Both the position numbers and the translations under genes were made by a program. DNA of 64,000 nt from assembly GCF_003007685.1 (NCBI RefSeq), contig NZ_PXNN01000011.1, positions 682,001-746,000 of the forward strand, in the 5' to 3' direction. Below, piece by piece: positions 46,833-56,160 of this stretch (within the stretch, counting starts at the first letter, position 1; every line of letters starts with the position of its first letter). The DNA is from Marinobacter halophilus (GTDB lineage Bacteria > Pseudomonadota > Gammaproteobacteria > Pseudomonadales > Oleiphilaceae). The notes below the pieces were generated by a model, which ran no database searches, had not been told where the DNA came from, and was given only the letters and a program-made list of their open reading frames with translations.

Positions 46833-46860
46833 TTGTGTGCCGGCACGGGCATGGTTTAAT
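46833..46860 (+). promoter_or_regulatory. Possible sigma-70-type promoter for the pdsRS pair
   Basis: TTGTGT at 46833-46838 and TTTAAT at 46855-46860 are separated by 16 nt and lie 31 nt before the response-regulator start. It is in the 180-bp gap between the divergent sortase-target and regulator genes. The match is moderate; no operator palindrome is evident. Confidence 0.35.
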
Positions 46861-46890
46861 GACAGCACATCCTGCTGAACTGAACGACCG

Positions 46891-47592
46891 ATGAAAAAAC
46901 ACATTGTGCTGATAGAAGATGAAGCCGGCATCCGGGATAACTACCGGGCGGCGTTCGAGCGCCGGGGCTACCGGGTTTCCACCTACGGTGACCGACCCGC
47001 CGCCTGGCAGGTGCTGTGCCAGGCGCTGCCGGACCTGGCCATCATTGATGTCGGACTGGGGGATGAGCCCGAAGGCGGCTTTACTCTGTGTCAGGATTTG
47101 CGGGCGCAGTCGCCCACCTTGCCGATCATTTTCCTGACCGCCCGTGACGGCGACATTGACTCCGTCCACGGCCTGCGCCTGGGTGCAGACGATTACGTCA
47201 CCAAGGACATGAGCCTGGACCACTTACTGGCGCGCATTACCGCCCTGCTGCGCCGGGCCGATGCCTGGGCAGAAGCACTGCAAAAGCCGGACGAACTGTT
47301 GCAACGGGGCCCGCTGACGGTCAATGTGGATCGAATGACAGTGGCCTGGAATGGCCAGCCGGTCGACCTCACGGTCACCGAATTCTGGATGCTGCATGCG
47401 CTGGTGCAACATCCCGGCCATGTCCGTAGCCGGGATCAATTGATGGAGGCCGCCAGTACCGTGCTGGATGACAATACGGTTACCTCCCACATCAAACGCA
47501 TCCGGCGCAAGTTCGTTCAGCTGGACAGCGCCTTCGAGGGCATTCAGACCGCCTATGGCATGGGTTATCGGTGGAACGCCCGTGAGATTTGA
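46891..47592 (+). CDS. pdsR: Dedicated sortase system response regulator PdsR (OmpR family)
   Basis: A 233-residue regulator. The receiver has the acidic pair EDE at 9-11, phosphoacceptor Asp53 (LAIIDVGLGDEP) and Lys in VTKDMSLD. The C-terminal winged helix is of the OmpR/PhoB type (LTVTEFWMLHALVQHPGHVRSRDQLMEAA). Its family is known to accompany class GN sortases. It is divergent from the target gene and should control it. The start of the kinase gene overlaps its stop (TTGA), so the pair is coupled. Confidence 0.92.
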   Translation: MKKHIVLIEDEAGIRDNYRAAFERRGYRVSTYGDRPAAWQVLCQALPDLAIIDVGLGDEPEGGFTLCQDLRAQSPTLPIIFLTARDGDIDSVHGLRLGADDYVTKDMSLDHLLARITALLRRADAWAEALQKPDELLQRGPLTVNVDRMTVAWNGQPVDLTVTEFWMLHALVQHPGHVRSRDQLMEAASTVLDDNTVTSHIKRIRRKFVQLDSAFEGIQTAYGMGYRWNAREI

Positions 47593-49646
47593 CCTTGAGC
47601 CTTAAACGCCAATTGTTCCTGGCCAGCCTGCTGATGCTACTGATCCCCTGGGCCGGACTGAAATTTGTGCTGGAACTGGACAGTGCGCTGCGCCAACAAG
47701 CCCTTCAGCAACTGCAGGAACGCGGCCAGCGAATGGCCGAGCTGGCCGGTGACCTGCTGCTGGGCCAACCGGTGATCAACACGCCAGACACCCTCTACGT
47801 GAGCCGGGCCGACAACCCGATCAACCCCGACGGTTATGCTGACGACTGGCCCGGATACGATGACGGCGACGATCAGCAAAACTGGCAGTCGGCCAACAAG
47901 CTGCCAGTGCCGGGTCTGGCGCAACTAAGATGGCAGGCCGCCACCGATGACCGGCACCTGTTCTTACTGGTGCAAATGCAGAATCAGGCCATGCAACTGT
48001 ATCAGCAGAACCACCCTGACCAACCCTATGATCAGTTTGAGCTAGTGCTACGGCCACCGGTCACCGATGTCGGGCAACCAGTCGCAGCCCAGCGCTGGAC
48101 CCTGCGCACTTCGGCGCCAGGTCAAGTGCATGCTACGCGGGAAGATCAACAACCAACCACCGACTTCCAGGTTCATGGCGCCTGGCGCGACCGGGCCTCC
48201 GGCTGGCAGTTGGAACTGCAGCTGCCGCTACCGCCCCGGGGCAGTTTCCTGGGTTTCCGGGTAACACAGGGTGACGATACCGCCTCAAACCCCGGAACCG
48301 GTATCTCGCCACCGCCGCCGTTGGTGCAGCGCGACCCCGCTCTGGAACGGGCGCTGGCCGGACAACTCAGTGATGGCCAGCAGGTGACGGTGACCGAGCC
48401 TGCTGGCTGGATCGTCGCCGACACCCGGTACCCTGATACCGAACCCGACGCCGACTTTGACGAATTATCGCCGTTTCAAGTGGTTGAACAGATCACCCTG
48501 AACGCCCTGCGCGCCCTGATCCGGCTGTATCAACCGGAACCCACGCCCCTGGCTGGCGTCCATCACAAGCTGATCACCGGCGGGCTGCCGGAGAATCACC
48601 TGGTGCAACACCGCGATGGCTCGACCTGGCTGGCCACCGAACATACTCTGTTTGGTGACCGATCACTGGTGCTGCAGCAATCACTCGATCAGCTACTCAC
48701 CCTGTCCGGATCCACACTGGGCAGCGTGCTGGCCCGCAGCCTGCTGATCATTCTGGCGTTAACCCTGGTGTTGCTCGGTTACGCCAGCTGGCTGTCCTGG
48801 CGCATTGCCCGACTGCAGCGACTGGTCAGTGCCAGCGTGGATGAAGATGGCCGTATTCTGAGCCAGATTCCCCCCGCCCGCAGCCACGATGAGCTGGGGC
48901 AACTGCAACAGCACTTTGGCCAGATGGTCGAACGCCTGCAGAGTTATAACCGCTATCTGGAAAGCTTCTCCCGTCGGCTGTCCCATGAGCTGAAAACCCC
49001 GGTCGCGGTGGTGCGATCATCCCTTGAGAACCTGGCTCACACGGACTCGGAACAGGAGCGGCAGCAATACCTGGAGCGGGCCTCCGGCGCCACCGAACGT
49101 TTGCGGCGGATTCTGAACAGTATGAGCGAGGCGGCGCGCCTGGAGCAGAGTTTTGATCAAGCCGACAAGGAAGTATTTGATCTGGCGGGCGTGGCCGCAG
49201 AAGCCACCGCCGCCTATCAACAGCTCGATTCTGATCACCGGATTCATTACCAGGGTCCGGTCGCCGACTGCCCGGTTCTGGGCTCGCCCGAGATGCTGGT
49301 GCAGATGCTCGACAAACTGGTGGATAACGCCCGCGATTTCACCCCCGACGGTGGCACCATTGAGGTAGAGTTGCAGGCACAGAGTGACCACTATCAGTTG
49401 ACGGTGTTCAATGAGGGGTCGAGACTACCGGGCAACAGCGGACTGGATATTTTTGGCGCCTTCGTGTCCCAACGCGAAGGCCAGAGCGACGGCCACCTGG
49501 GCCAGGGGCTTTTGATCGTCCGACTGATTGCAGACTACCATGGCGGCCATGTGGATGCGTGCAACAGGCGCCAAGGTAGCATTGACGGCGTCTGCTTCAG
49601 GGTTATTATCCCGACAACCAGCGTTGAATCAAGGACCCTATCGTGA
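47589..49646 (+). CDS. pdsS: Dedicated sortase system histidine kinase PdsS
   Basis: A 685-residue membrane kinase. It has a first helix (LFLASLLMLLIPWAGLKF), a large periplasmic sensor of about 340 residues, a second helix (SLLIILALTLVLLGYASWLS), HAMP, HisKA (RRLSHELKTPVAVVRSSLEN) and a HATPase domain whose G2 box is degenerate (GHLGQGLLIVRL). Sensor residues 60-320 resemble a carbohydrate-binding-like beta fold seen in this family. It starts with TTG at 47589 overlapping pdsR. The trigger is unknown; it may monitor the sorted surface protein. Confidence 0.92.
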   Translation: MTLSLKRQLFLASLLMLLIPWAGLKFVLELDSALRQQALQQLQERGQRMAELAGDLLLGQPVINTPDTLYVSRADNPINPDGYADDWPGYDDGDDQQNWQSANKLPVPGLAQLRWQAATDDRHLFLLVQMQNQAMQLYQQNHPDQPYDQFELVLRPPVTDVGQPVAAQRWTLRTSAPGQVHATREDQQPTTDFQVHGAWRDRASGWQLELQLPLPPRGSFLGFRVTQGDDTASNPGTGISPPPPLVQRDPALERALAGQLSDGQQVTVTEPAGWIVADTRYPDTEPDADFDELSPFQVVEQITLNALRALIRLYQPEPTPLAGVHHKLITGGLPENHLVQHRDGSTWLATEHTLFGDRSLVLQQSLDQLLTLSGSTLGSVLARSLLIILALTLVLLGYASWLSWRIARLQRLVSASVDEDGRILSQIPPARSHDELGQLQQHFGQMVERLQSYNRYLESFSRRLSHELKTPVAVVRSSLENLAHTDSEQERQQYLERASGATERLRRILNSMSEAARLEQSFDQADKEVFDLAGVAAEATAAYQQLDSDHRIHYQGPVADCPVLGSPEMLVQMLDKLVDNARDFTPDGGTIEVELQAQSDHYQLTVFNEGSRLPGNSGLDIFGAFVSQREGQSDGHLGQGLLIVRLIADYHGGHVDACNRRQGSIDGVCFRVIIPTTSVESRTLS

Positions 49647-50950
49647 GTGCCAAACTGTCTTCCATGGACTTTCATCCGTTACGAGCAGACCTTTACCTTG
49701 AGCTGCACTCACGCCCGTTCCAGGTGATTCCGTGCCATGCCCGGATCACTCACATTGCGGTAATGATTACCCCAGAGCAGCGCCAGCAGCAGTTCGAACA
49801 TCTGCAGAAACTGCACCGGATGCTCGGCGAACCCTGGCCAGAACAGGAAGTCAGCTGCTATGAACACACCATCGGGCCGTTAAGAATCCGGCGCGAAGTT
49901 CACATGGAATTCGCCTCATACACCTTTACCAATCTTGAAACCTCGGAGGCAGACCCGTTTACCGAAACCGGCATCAGCCCGTTACCGGATGGCTGGCTGG
50001 ATCAACTGGCGGGTACGGTCGTCGGTGCCTTTCACATTGAAGTCCGACCATCGACCCAGGATGCCCTCAGTGAGCTGGCGTTCATGCGCAAGTATTTTGA
50101 AGGCATGCGCCTGATCGGCAGCAGCCCTCAGAACGGCGCGGCGCGAGTGCTGGGGTCGTTTCAACTCCACAGTGATCAGTTCGGCCGGTTCATGGTGCTT
50201 AACCATGAAATGTCCGACAGTCAGCTGGGCCGGCTTGTTCAGCGCCTGATGGAAATCGAAACCTATCGGCTGATGTCATTGTTAGCCTTGCCGCTGGCCA
50301 GAGACATCACGCCGCGCCTGAACGACATGGACCAGAAACTGGCCACCATTACCCAGTCTCTGGCTGACAACGAATCGCTCGATGAACAGGCGCTGCTGGC
50401 CGAGCTAACCCACATTGCGGCCAGAATCGAGGCTTACCGGGCCCACTCCACTTTCCGTTTCTCCGCTACCCGGGCCTACCATCAGCTGGTGCTGACCCGG
50501 CTGGAAGAACTCCGGGAAGATGAAGTGTCCGGGCACCTGACTATCAGCGAGTTCATGACACGCCGGCTCACACCCGCGGTAAAAACCTGCGAAGCCGTAG
50601 GTGAGCGGCTTGAAGATCTGTCCCGCCGGGTGGACCGGGCCTCGGATATGATGCGCACCCGGGTCGAACTGGCGATCCAGAGCCAGAACCAGCAACTGCT
50701 CAGCTCCATGGATCGGCGCTCGCGCATTCAACTGATGATGCAGCATACCGTAGAAGGCTTCTCGGTCGTCGCCATCTCCTATTACCTGATCGGCTTGTTA
50801 AAGCTTGTTCTGGACGGGCTGCAGGACACCGGCGTCATCTTCAACAAATCCCTGATACTGGGCGTAGCCATTCCCGTGGTCATGGTGCTGGTGTTTCTGG
50901 GCATCCGGACGATTCATCACCGGTTTATCCGCATGGCAAGGCGACAGTAA
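49643..50950 (+). CDS. DUF3422 family membrane-anchored protein
   Basis: A 435-residue protein matching DUF3422 (HPLRADLYLELHSRPFQVIPCHARITHI at the start). The N-terminal 250 residues are mixed alpha/beta, a helical coiled region follows (260-370), and two transmembrane helices close the protein (EGFSVVAISYYLIGLLKLVLDG, LILGVAIPVVMVLVFLGIR). The function is unknown. The GTG start at 49643 overlaps the pdsS stop (GTGA), so it is made with the sortase kinase, which suggests a role in the same envelope system or a simple read-through position. Confidence 0.85.
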   Translation: MSAKLSSMDFHPLRADLYLELHSRPFQVIPCHARITHIAVMITPEQRQQQFEHLQKLHRMLGEPWPEQEVSCYEHTIGPLRIRREVHMEFASYTFTNLETSEADPFTETGISPLPDGWLDQLAGTVVGAFHIEVRPSTQDALSELAFMRKYFEGMRLIGSSPQNGAARVLGSFQLHSDQFGRFMVLNHEMSDSQLGRLVQRLMEIETYRLMSLLALPLARDITPRLNDMDQKLATITQSLADNESLDEQALLAELTHIAARIEAYRAHSTFRFSATRAYHQLVLTRLEELREDEVSGHLTISEFMTRRLTPAVKTCEAVGERLEDLSRRVDRASDMMRTRVELAIQSQNQQLLSSMDRRSRIQLMMQHTVEGFSVVAISYYLIGLLKLVLDGLQDTGVIFNKSLILGVAIPVVMVLVFLGIRTIHHRFIRMARRQ

Positions 50951-51022
50951 TGGCCATATATCATTGTCGAAGGTTGCGATCTGCAACTACAATGATTCGG
51001 AACTCAACACGGAAGGTGTACC

Positions 51023-53968
51023 TTGCAGCCCCTCCTGCCATTACCGAGTCAGAAAAGTGCCAATGCTGCCTGGTTTATCGGACTTGCCATCATTGTTTTG
51101 GCGCTTCTGATGACCACACTGACCGCTCAGGCGACTGAACCGGATAATGGCAACCGGGTCGTGACCATTGGCGTGGTTGCCGATAACGAACCCTACACCT
51201 TCTTTGAAGGCCGCAATCCGGCCGGATTCTCGATTGATGTCTTGCGGGAAGTGGCCCGTAACAGCAACCTCACCTTCGATTTTCGCGCCGGCAGCTGGCC
51301 AGACATCTATGCCGCCTTCCTTCGGGGTGATCTGGACACCATCGACGGCATTTCCTGGCGGCCAGACCGGGCAGAGAACATCCTTTTTACCGAGCCTTAT
51401 CATTTCCGCGAAATCTACCTGATGCACGACAGCGCCAGGGCCTTACCCGTCATTCGGGAACTGAACGACCTGGCCAGCCTGAGGGTCGGTGTGGTCGAGG
51501 ACATTTTCTATAACAGTGTGTTTCAGGACGCTGGCATCCCGCTCACTACCTACGACTCACTGCCAAGCCTGGTCAGAGCTCTGGCCTTTGGCTGGGTTGA
51601 CGTTGCCGTTGGCCCCCGCCTCACACTGGAATACCTGGCCAATCAGGCCGGTTTTCGATTTTTGAAAGTGCTGGGCCCGGCACCTCTTGACCCGTTCTCT
51701 GGAGAAGACTTTCGCATTGGCGTTCGCAAAGACAATCTGCAGCTGTTCCAACAGCTGCAGTCCGGGCTGAATGCCGTGCCGTCAGACCTACGGCAAAACC
51801 TTTTACAGCGCTGGCAGGAATTTGGCGGGGAAACCGCCAGTGCGCCAACTGAATTGCCATTGAGCGCTCAGCAAAAACAATATCTGGCCAGTCTGGGGCC
51901 CATCCGGGTCGGGTTCATGAACGACTACGCGCCCTTCAGCTTCACCGACGGAGGCCGCGCACTGGGTCTGAGCGTGGATATCATGAACCGACTGGTGGAC
52001 ATTACCGGCCTGCAGGTGATTCCGGTCCGTGGCCAGTGGGACGAACTGATCCCGATGCTGAAGAACGGCGACATCGATGTTATGGCCAATATGTCGTTCC
52101 GGCCGGATCGAGAATCCTATGCCCGGTTCACCGATCCCTACCATAGGATCCCCAACGTTATTTTTACCCGTGATGACTCACTGGATTACCAAAGCCTGGA
52201 AGACCTCAGTAATTATCGGGTCGCTCTGGGGGCGGGCATCTACTACGAAGACGCCGTGCGGCAGGTTCTCGATAACGGATCACTGCTCAGTTTCGGCATA
52301 CAACAGCCGATGTTCCAGGCGCTGGCCCAGGGTGATGTTGATGTGGTGATCGGGGCTCTGCACTCTGGTAACTACTGGATTCGACAACTGGGCATCAGCG
52401 GCACCCGGATCGCGGGTGAATTCGAGCTGGAGGGTTTCACCGGTGAAGATCTGCGATTCGGCGTTCGACCGTCATTATCGCCGTTAACCGACATTTTGAA
52501 TCAGGCCCTGGAGAGCATCACGCCAACCGAACATCGGGTCATCGAAACTCGTTGGCTGGGTGCCACGGACCATCGGGCAATCATCCAGGGCGAGCAGGTT
52601 CGCTGGAATGAAACCGAATCACTCTGGCTGGACCAACGCAACCGGGAGATCCGCATGTGTGTGGATCCGGACTGGATGCCACTGGAAGGCGTACGTGACG
52701 GCAAACATACAGGGCTCGCGGCGGATCTGTTGAATCTGTTCAGCCAACGCGGCGATCTGAATTTCCGGCTGGTACCAACGGACGATTGGCCGCAGACCCT
52801 GGTGGCTGCCCGTGAGCGCCGATGCGATATCTTTCCGATGGCGATGCAAACACCGGAACGCCGAACCTATATGGATTTTACCTCCCCCTACCTGGAAGTG
52901 CCGAATGTGGTGATCGGGCGTATTGAGGCACCCTTTATCCAGCGCCTGACTGAACTCGGTGACCAGCCGGTAGGCATTGTGGAGGGCTATGCTTTCGCGG
53001 AGCTGCTACTCAAACGTAATCCGTCTTTGCAGCTGGTCACTGTCGAGTCGGAGGAGGATGGCCTGAGGCTACTGCAGAACGGTTCTCTGGCCGGATACAT
53101 CACCACCCTGGCCACCGCCAGCTACTACATGCAGTCCCTGGGACTTGCAGACCTCAAGGTCATCGGCCGGGTGCCCGCCGACTGGTCGCTGGCCATCGCC
53201 ACCCGCAATGACGAGCCAACCTTGCACAGCATCATGCAGAAGCTCGTTTCCAGTCTGTCCGCCGAGGAGCATGCCGAGCTGGAAAGCACCTGGCGCAATC
53301 TGCGGATTGAGGAGCGGGTGGACTATACCCGGTTCTGGCAAATACTGGCCCTGGGGCTTGTGGTCACCGCATTGCTGGTGTACTGGAACCGGAAACTCGG
53401 ACGGCTGAATCGAGAGCTGGCCGAGGCCAACAAGGCGCTGTCGCGGCTCAGCATCACCGACAGCCTGACCGGTCTCGGCAACCGCACCTACTTTGACCGG
53501 GAATTTCCGAGCAGTTTTCAGTGGTGCCTGCGCCACAAAACCGGCTTTGCGGTGGCCATGGTGGACGCGGATCATTTCAAGAAGATCAATGATAACTGGG
53601 GTCACGAAGCCGGTGACCGTTGCCTGGAGGCACTGGCAGACACTATGCGCGAGCACTTTCGGCGCGATACCGACCGGCTGGTAAGGTTCGGCGGTGAAGA
53701 GTTCGTGATTTTTACCAGCTATGAGGACGCTGCCGACATTCAGGACCGACTCACCCATTTCCGCGAAGCCGTTGCCACCGGCCAGAAGCGGGACATCGAG
53801 CTGACGGTCAGCATTGGCCTGGCGCTGGGCGTGCCCTCACCAGACCACACCGCAGGCGAGTATCTCCGGCTTGCGGATCAGGCTCTTTATGAGGCGAAAC
53901 GTAAAGGTCGAAACCGATTGGAGGTATCTTCTGCTATACCTCAGGCCGAAGCGGGCGGCTCTGACTGA
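51023..53968 (+). CDS. Diguanylate cyclase with three SBP_bac_3 sensor domains
   Basis: A 981-residue membrane protein. After an N-terminal signal anchor (WFIGLAIIVLALLMTTLTAQA) come three periplasmic solute-binding domains in tandem, starting at about residues 48 (VTIGVVADNEPYTFFEGRN), 290 (RVGFMNDYAPFSFTDGG) and 545 (RMCVDPDWMPLEGVRDG). One transmembrane helix (FWQILALGLVVTALLVYW) and a GGDEF domain follow, with GGEEF and RxxD (RDTD). The tandem binding domains resemble BvgS-type sensors. It should link periplasmic amino-acid-like ligands to c-di-GMP. TTG start with AAGG about 7 nt upstream. It overlaps the small minus-strand gene by 28 nt. Confidence 0.9.
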   Translation: MQPLLPLPSQKSANAAWFIGLAIIVLALLMTTLTAQATEPDNGNRVVTIGVVADNEPYTFFEGRNPAGFSIDVLREVARNSNLTFDFRAGSWPDIYAAFLRGDLDTIDGISWRPDRAENILFTEPYHFREIYLMHDSARALPVIRELNDLASLRVGVVEDIFYNSVFQDAGIPLTTYDSLPSLVRALAFGWVDVAVGPRLTLEYLANQAGFRFLKVLGPAPLDPFSGEDFRIGVRKDNLQLFQQLQSGLNAVPSDLRQNLLQRWQEFGGETASAPTELPLSAQQKQYLASLGPIRVGFMNDYAPFSFTDGGRALGLSVDIMNRLVDITGLQVIPVRGQWDELIPMLKNGDIDVMANMSFRPDRESYARFTDPYHRIPNVIFTRDDSLDYQSLEDLSNYRVALGAGIYYEDAVRQVLDNGSLLSFGIQQPMFQALAQGDVDVVIGALHSGNYWIRQLGISGTRIAGEFELEGFTGEDLRFGVRPSLSPLTDILNQALESITPTEHRVIETRWLGATDHRAIIQGEQVRWNETESLWLDQRNREIRMCVDPDWMPLEGVRDGKHTGLAADLLNLFSQRGDLNFRLVPTDDWPQTLVAARERRCDIFPMAMQTPERRTYMDFTSPYLEVPNVVIGRIEAPFIQRLTELGDQPVGIVEGYAFAELLLKRNPSLQLVTVESEEDGLRLLQNGSLAGYITTLATASYYMQSLGLADLKVIGRVPADWSLAIATRNDEPTLHSIMQKLVSSLSAEEHAELESTWRNLRIEERVDYTRFWQILALGLVVTALLVYWNRKLGRLNRELAEANKALSRLSITDSLTGLGNRTYFDREFPSSFQWCLRHKTGFAVAMVDADHFKKINDNWGHEAGDRCLEALADTMREHFRRDTDRLVRFGGEEFVIFTSYEDAADIQDRLTHFREAVATGQKRDIELTVSIGLALGVPSPDHTAGEYLRLADQALYEAKRKGRNRLEVSSAIPQAEAGGSD

Positions 53969-54251
53969 CGTTCAGACTTACCGCTGCTGCGGTAACTGGC
54001 CCGGCCCGCGACCTCAGCAACAGCACGGCCAGCAAACTCAACACTCGCGTAGGTAACGTGCGAGACGCTATGGTGGCAGGTTCGAACCATCCGGCTGCCT
54101 TGACGGGTTACCGGTATGGTCTCAAGCACCCGAAAGCTTTCATCGGCAATCGCCAGGTGCACTCGTTTCAGCTTGACTGCACCGTGCTGCATGCCATGGG
54201 CCAGAAGTTCGGCCACGCCCAGCCACCAATGCACATTGTTATCCGGTCCAT
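53941..54251 (-). CDS. Conserved small protein linked to the alpha/beta hydrolase
   Basis: A 103-residue soluble protein that begins at the ATG directly after the hydrolase stop (TGAATG). Its core VHLAIADESFRVLETIPVTR and HHSVSHVTYASVEFAGRAV resembles a tail segment fused to or following some bacterial alpha/beta hydrolases (pattern: H-x-AIA-x-x-F-x-L-x-x-IP, then H-x-x-(I/V)-x-x-x-V-Y). I cannot assign a function. Evidence for it being real is tight coupling to the hydrolase and the internal pattern. Its last 28 nt overlap the end of the converging cyclase gene. Confidence 0.65.
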
Positions 54252-55163
54252 TCATACCAGCCACTCCTGCAATTGCCCGCCCACCAAGGGATGGTGTGCC
54301 AGGCGAATATGATCCACGCCCGGGAAACTGGCCGTGCCATTCAGTACCCAACCCTCCCGGCGTGCGCCTCGGGCACTGGGTTGTTGCACCAACGCATCTC
54401 CGAACCAAATATTCACGGGGTGTTTCTCACCCTTAACGATCAGGCCACTGATGATGTAATGCCGAGCGTGCGCAATCAAAGGTTGCTCTTCCATATCAGG
54501 TTCAAACACCTCGCCCCGGGACAGATTGCGAATGCCTTCACTGCGCAGATCAATTACTTCGCCCACCACTTTCAGATAATCCCTCGGCACCCGGTTCAGC
54601 GTCTCAGCTGCCTTATGGGCACCAATGGCCAACCAGGAGCCATCGTGGGGCGAGCCGATGTACACGCAGTCCAGCTGCTTGCCGACCCAGTCGTGCCCCT
54701 TCGCCGAACCGTAATAACAGGCGCTGCGAATCATCAGTCCGCCCATGCTGTGGCCCAGCAAGATGATGCGCTGCACCGGCACTGGCCAGTTCGCCACCAT
54801 TTGCTCCAGAAGCTCCGCCAGCTCCTGGCCATTGCGGTAAATCGGCCGCCCGGAGTTGAAGCGCAGCTTCAGATCAGTGGTGTCGCCCAATGCCTCCGCA
54901 AGCTGGCTGCCGTAATGTTCGCCTGCGGTACCCGGCAGATCCCACACCGATTCCAGCTCCATCAGCCCGTGGATCGACAGACACAGGGTTGCGCCCGGGG
55001 CTTCCGGTTGTGGATTCAGTACCTCCAGCGCCATGCCGTTAGCAAGCACAGTCATAGATATCGCCAGGCCATTGCCCCGCGCTTCCAGCCAATCGCCAAA
55101 AAAACCACTGGCGATGGCAGAGATGTGGTGCTGGATTTTTCCAGCTGAAGGAACAGACACCAT
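54252..55163 (-). CDS. Alpha/beta hydrolase (PGAP1-like esterase/lipase)
   Basis: A 303-residue hydrolase without a signal peptide. The nucleophile elbow is LGHSMGGLMIRSACYYG, with Ser in G-x-S-x-G, and a preceding SIHGLMELESVWD oxyanion-hole block. The charge-relay Asp and His are likely in the C-terminal part (FPGVDHIRLAHHPLV). It resembles PGAP1-like and triacylglycerol-lipase-type proteins; the substrate is unknown. GGGAGG lies about 8 nt before the ATG. It is followed by the small conserved gene in a TGAATG junction. Confidence 0.85.
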   Translation of the reverse strand: MVSVPSAGKIQHHISAIASGFFGDWLEARGNGLAISMTVLANGMALEVLNPQPEAPGATLCLSIHGLMELESVWDLPGTAGEHYGSQLAEALGDTTDLKLRFNSGRPIYRNGQELAELLEQMVANWPVPVQRIILLGHSMGGLMIRSACYYGSAKGHDWVGKQLDCVYIGSPHDGSWLAIGAHKAAETLNRVPRDYLKVVGEVIDLRSEGIRNLSRGEVFEPDMEEQPLIAHARHYIISGLIVKGEKHPVNIWFGDALVQQPSARGARREGWVLNGTASFPGVDHIRLAHHPLVGGQLQEWLV

Positions 55164-55229
55164 GGAAACCCTCCCGGTTATTCTTTCAGTGTACGCCTTT
55201 CCAGGTGCAGGAGAATGGCCAATTTTTAG

Positions 55230-56129
55230 TCAATGGAAGGGCGCCGGGGCGAACTCGGGATCGTCATTCCGAACCCGAAGGAAACGGGCGAAGCGAGGCA
55301 GGCCGGTTGCTGTAAGGCCGCGATAGCGAAAGGTGACGGTTGCGCCAACCGGCGGTGGCTGTCTTCTTTGTGTGTCACTGAAACCGGTACCGATGCGAAA
55401 CTGGCGACCATCAGCCAGCTTCACCTCCAGCGCACCCATCATCCCCTCGAGCCGGCCCTTGCCCGGAAGGTGCCTGACCACCACCGCCTCGGCATCGTCA
55501 TGAGTGGTCACTTTCAGTAGATCATCGGATCGGCCAGCCTGGTACAGACCGGCCTTGCGCTTGAGCATCAAGCCTTCACCGCCGGCCGCCACCATCGCGT
55601 GCAGCTGCTCCAGAAGCGCGTCGTGACTGGCCACCGGGCTTTGACTGACAAGAGCCAGATAGGGAGACCCCGCCGCCTGTACCAGAGCCGTCAGGCGTTG
55701 ATAGCGAAGCTCAAACGCCGCGCTTTGCATTGGCAGATCAAACACCTGAAAGCGCACCTGCTGCCATTCGGCATCGACCGGCTGGTGCTTACGCACCACC
55801 CCGGACAGCTCTGCAAAGCGACCACGGCCACTCCAGAGCTCTCCGTCCAGAGGCTGCTTCGGAAAGTGTTTGGTAAACCAGACGGGGGCTGCATAGACGT
55901 GGCCACCCCGGGACCAGAGCTGCTCGCCATCCCAATAGGCCCTAACTCCGTCCAGCTTTTCGCTGACCCAGTAGTCCTTCAAGTTGACGCCCGGATGATA
56001 GACGTTGGCCAGAGGAATGGCCGGTGGCTGGGCCCAGGCTGATGGTGGATAAACCAAGGAACCAAATAGAAAAAAAAGACTGACTGCCAAGACCGAAGCC
56101 CTGGCAAACCGGATAAAGAAAAGTGGCAT
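55230..56129 (-). CDS. Secreted ATP-dependent DNA ligase (LigE type)
   Basis: A 299-residue minimal ATP-dependent DNA ligase. A signal peptide (MPLFFIRFARASVLAVS... AWA) precedes the adenylation domain. The adenylated Lys58 is in SEKLDGVRAYWDG (K-x-D-G), followed by PLDGELWSGRG, GGEGLMLKR and DLLKVTTHDDAEAVVV, then a C-terminal OB-fold. Exported ligases of this kind are thought to act on periplasmic DNA, perhaps during DNA uptake. An in-frame start 20 codons upstream would overlap YdcH and spoil the signal peptide. It follows YdcH on the same strand. Confidence 0.88.
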   Translation of the reverse strand: MPLFFIRFARASVLAVSLFFLFGSLVYPPSAWAQPPAIPLANVYHPGVNLKDYWVSEKLDGVRAYWDGEQLWSRGGHVYAAPVWFTKHFPKQPLDGELWSGRGRFAELSGVVRKHQPVDAEWQQVRFQVFDLPMQSAAFELRYQRLTALVQAAGSPYLALVSQSPVASHDALLEQLHAMVAAGGEGLMLKRKAGLYQAGRSDDLLKVTTHDDAEAVVVRHLPGKGRLEGMMGALEVKLADGRQFRIGTGFSDTQRRQPPPVGATVTFRYRGLTATGLPRFARFLRVRNDDPEFAPAPFH

Positions 56130-56160
56130 GATCCGTTGCCTCGTTAACGCCCTGTCCCTG

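Noticed and set aside
46711..47223. Upstream extension of the sortase-target frame into the pdsR gene
   Set aside because: It would run antisense through pdsR; the ATG at 46710 has a ribosome site and starts a normal signal peptide.
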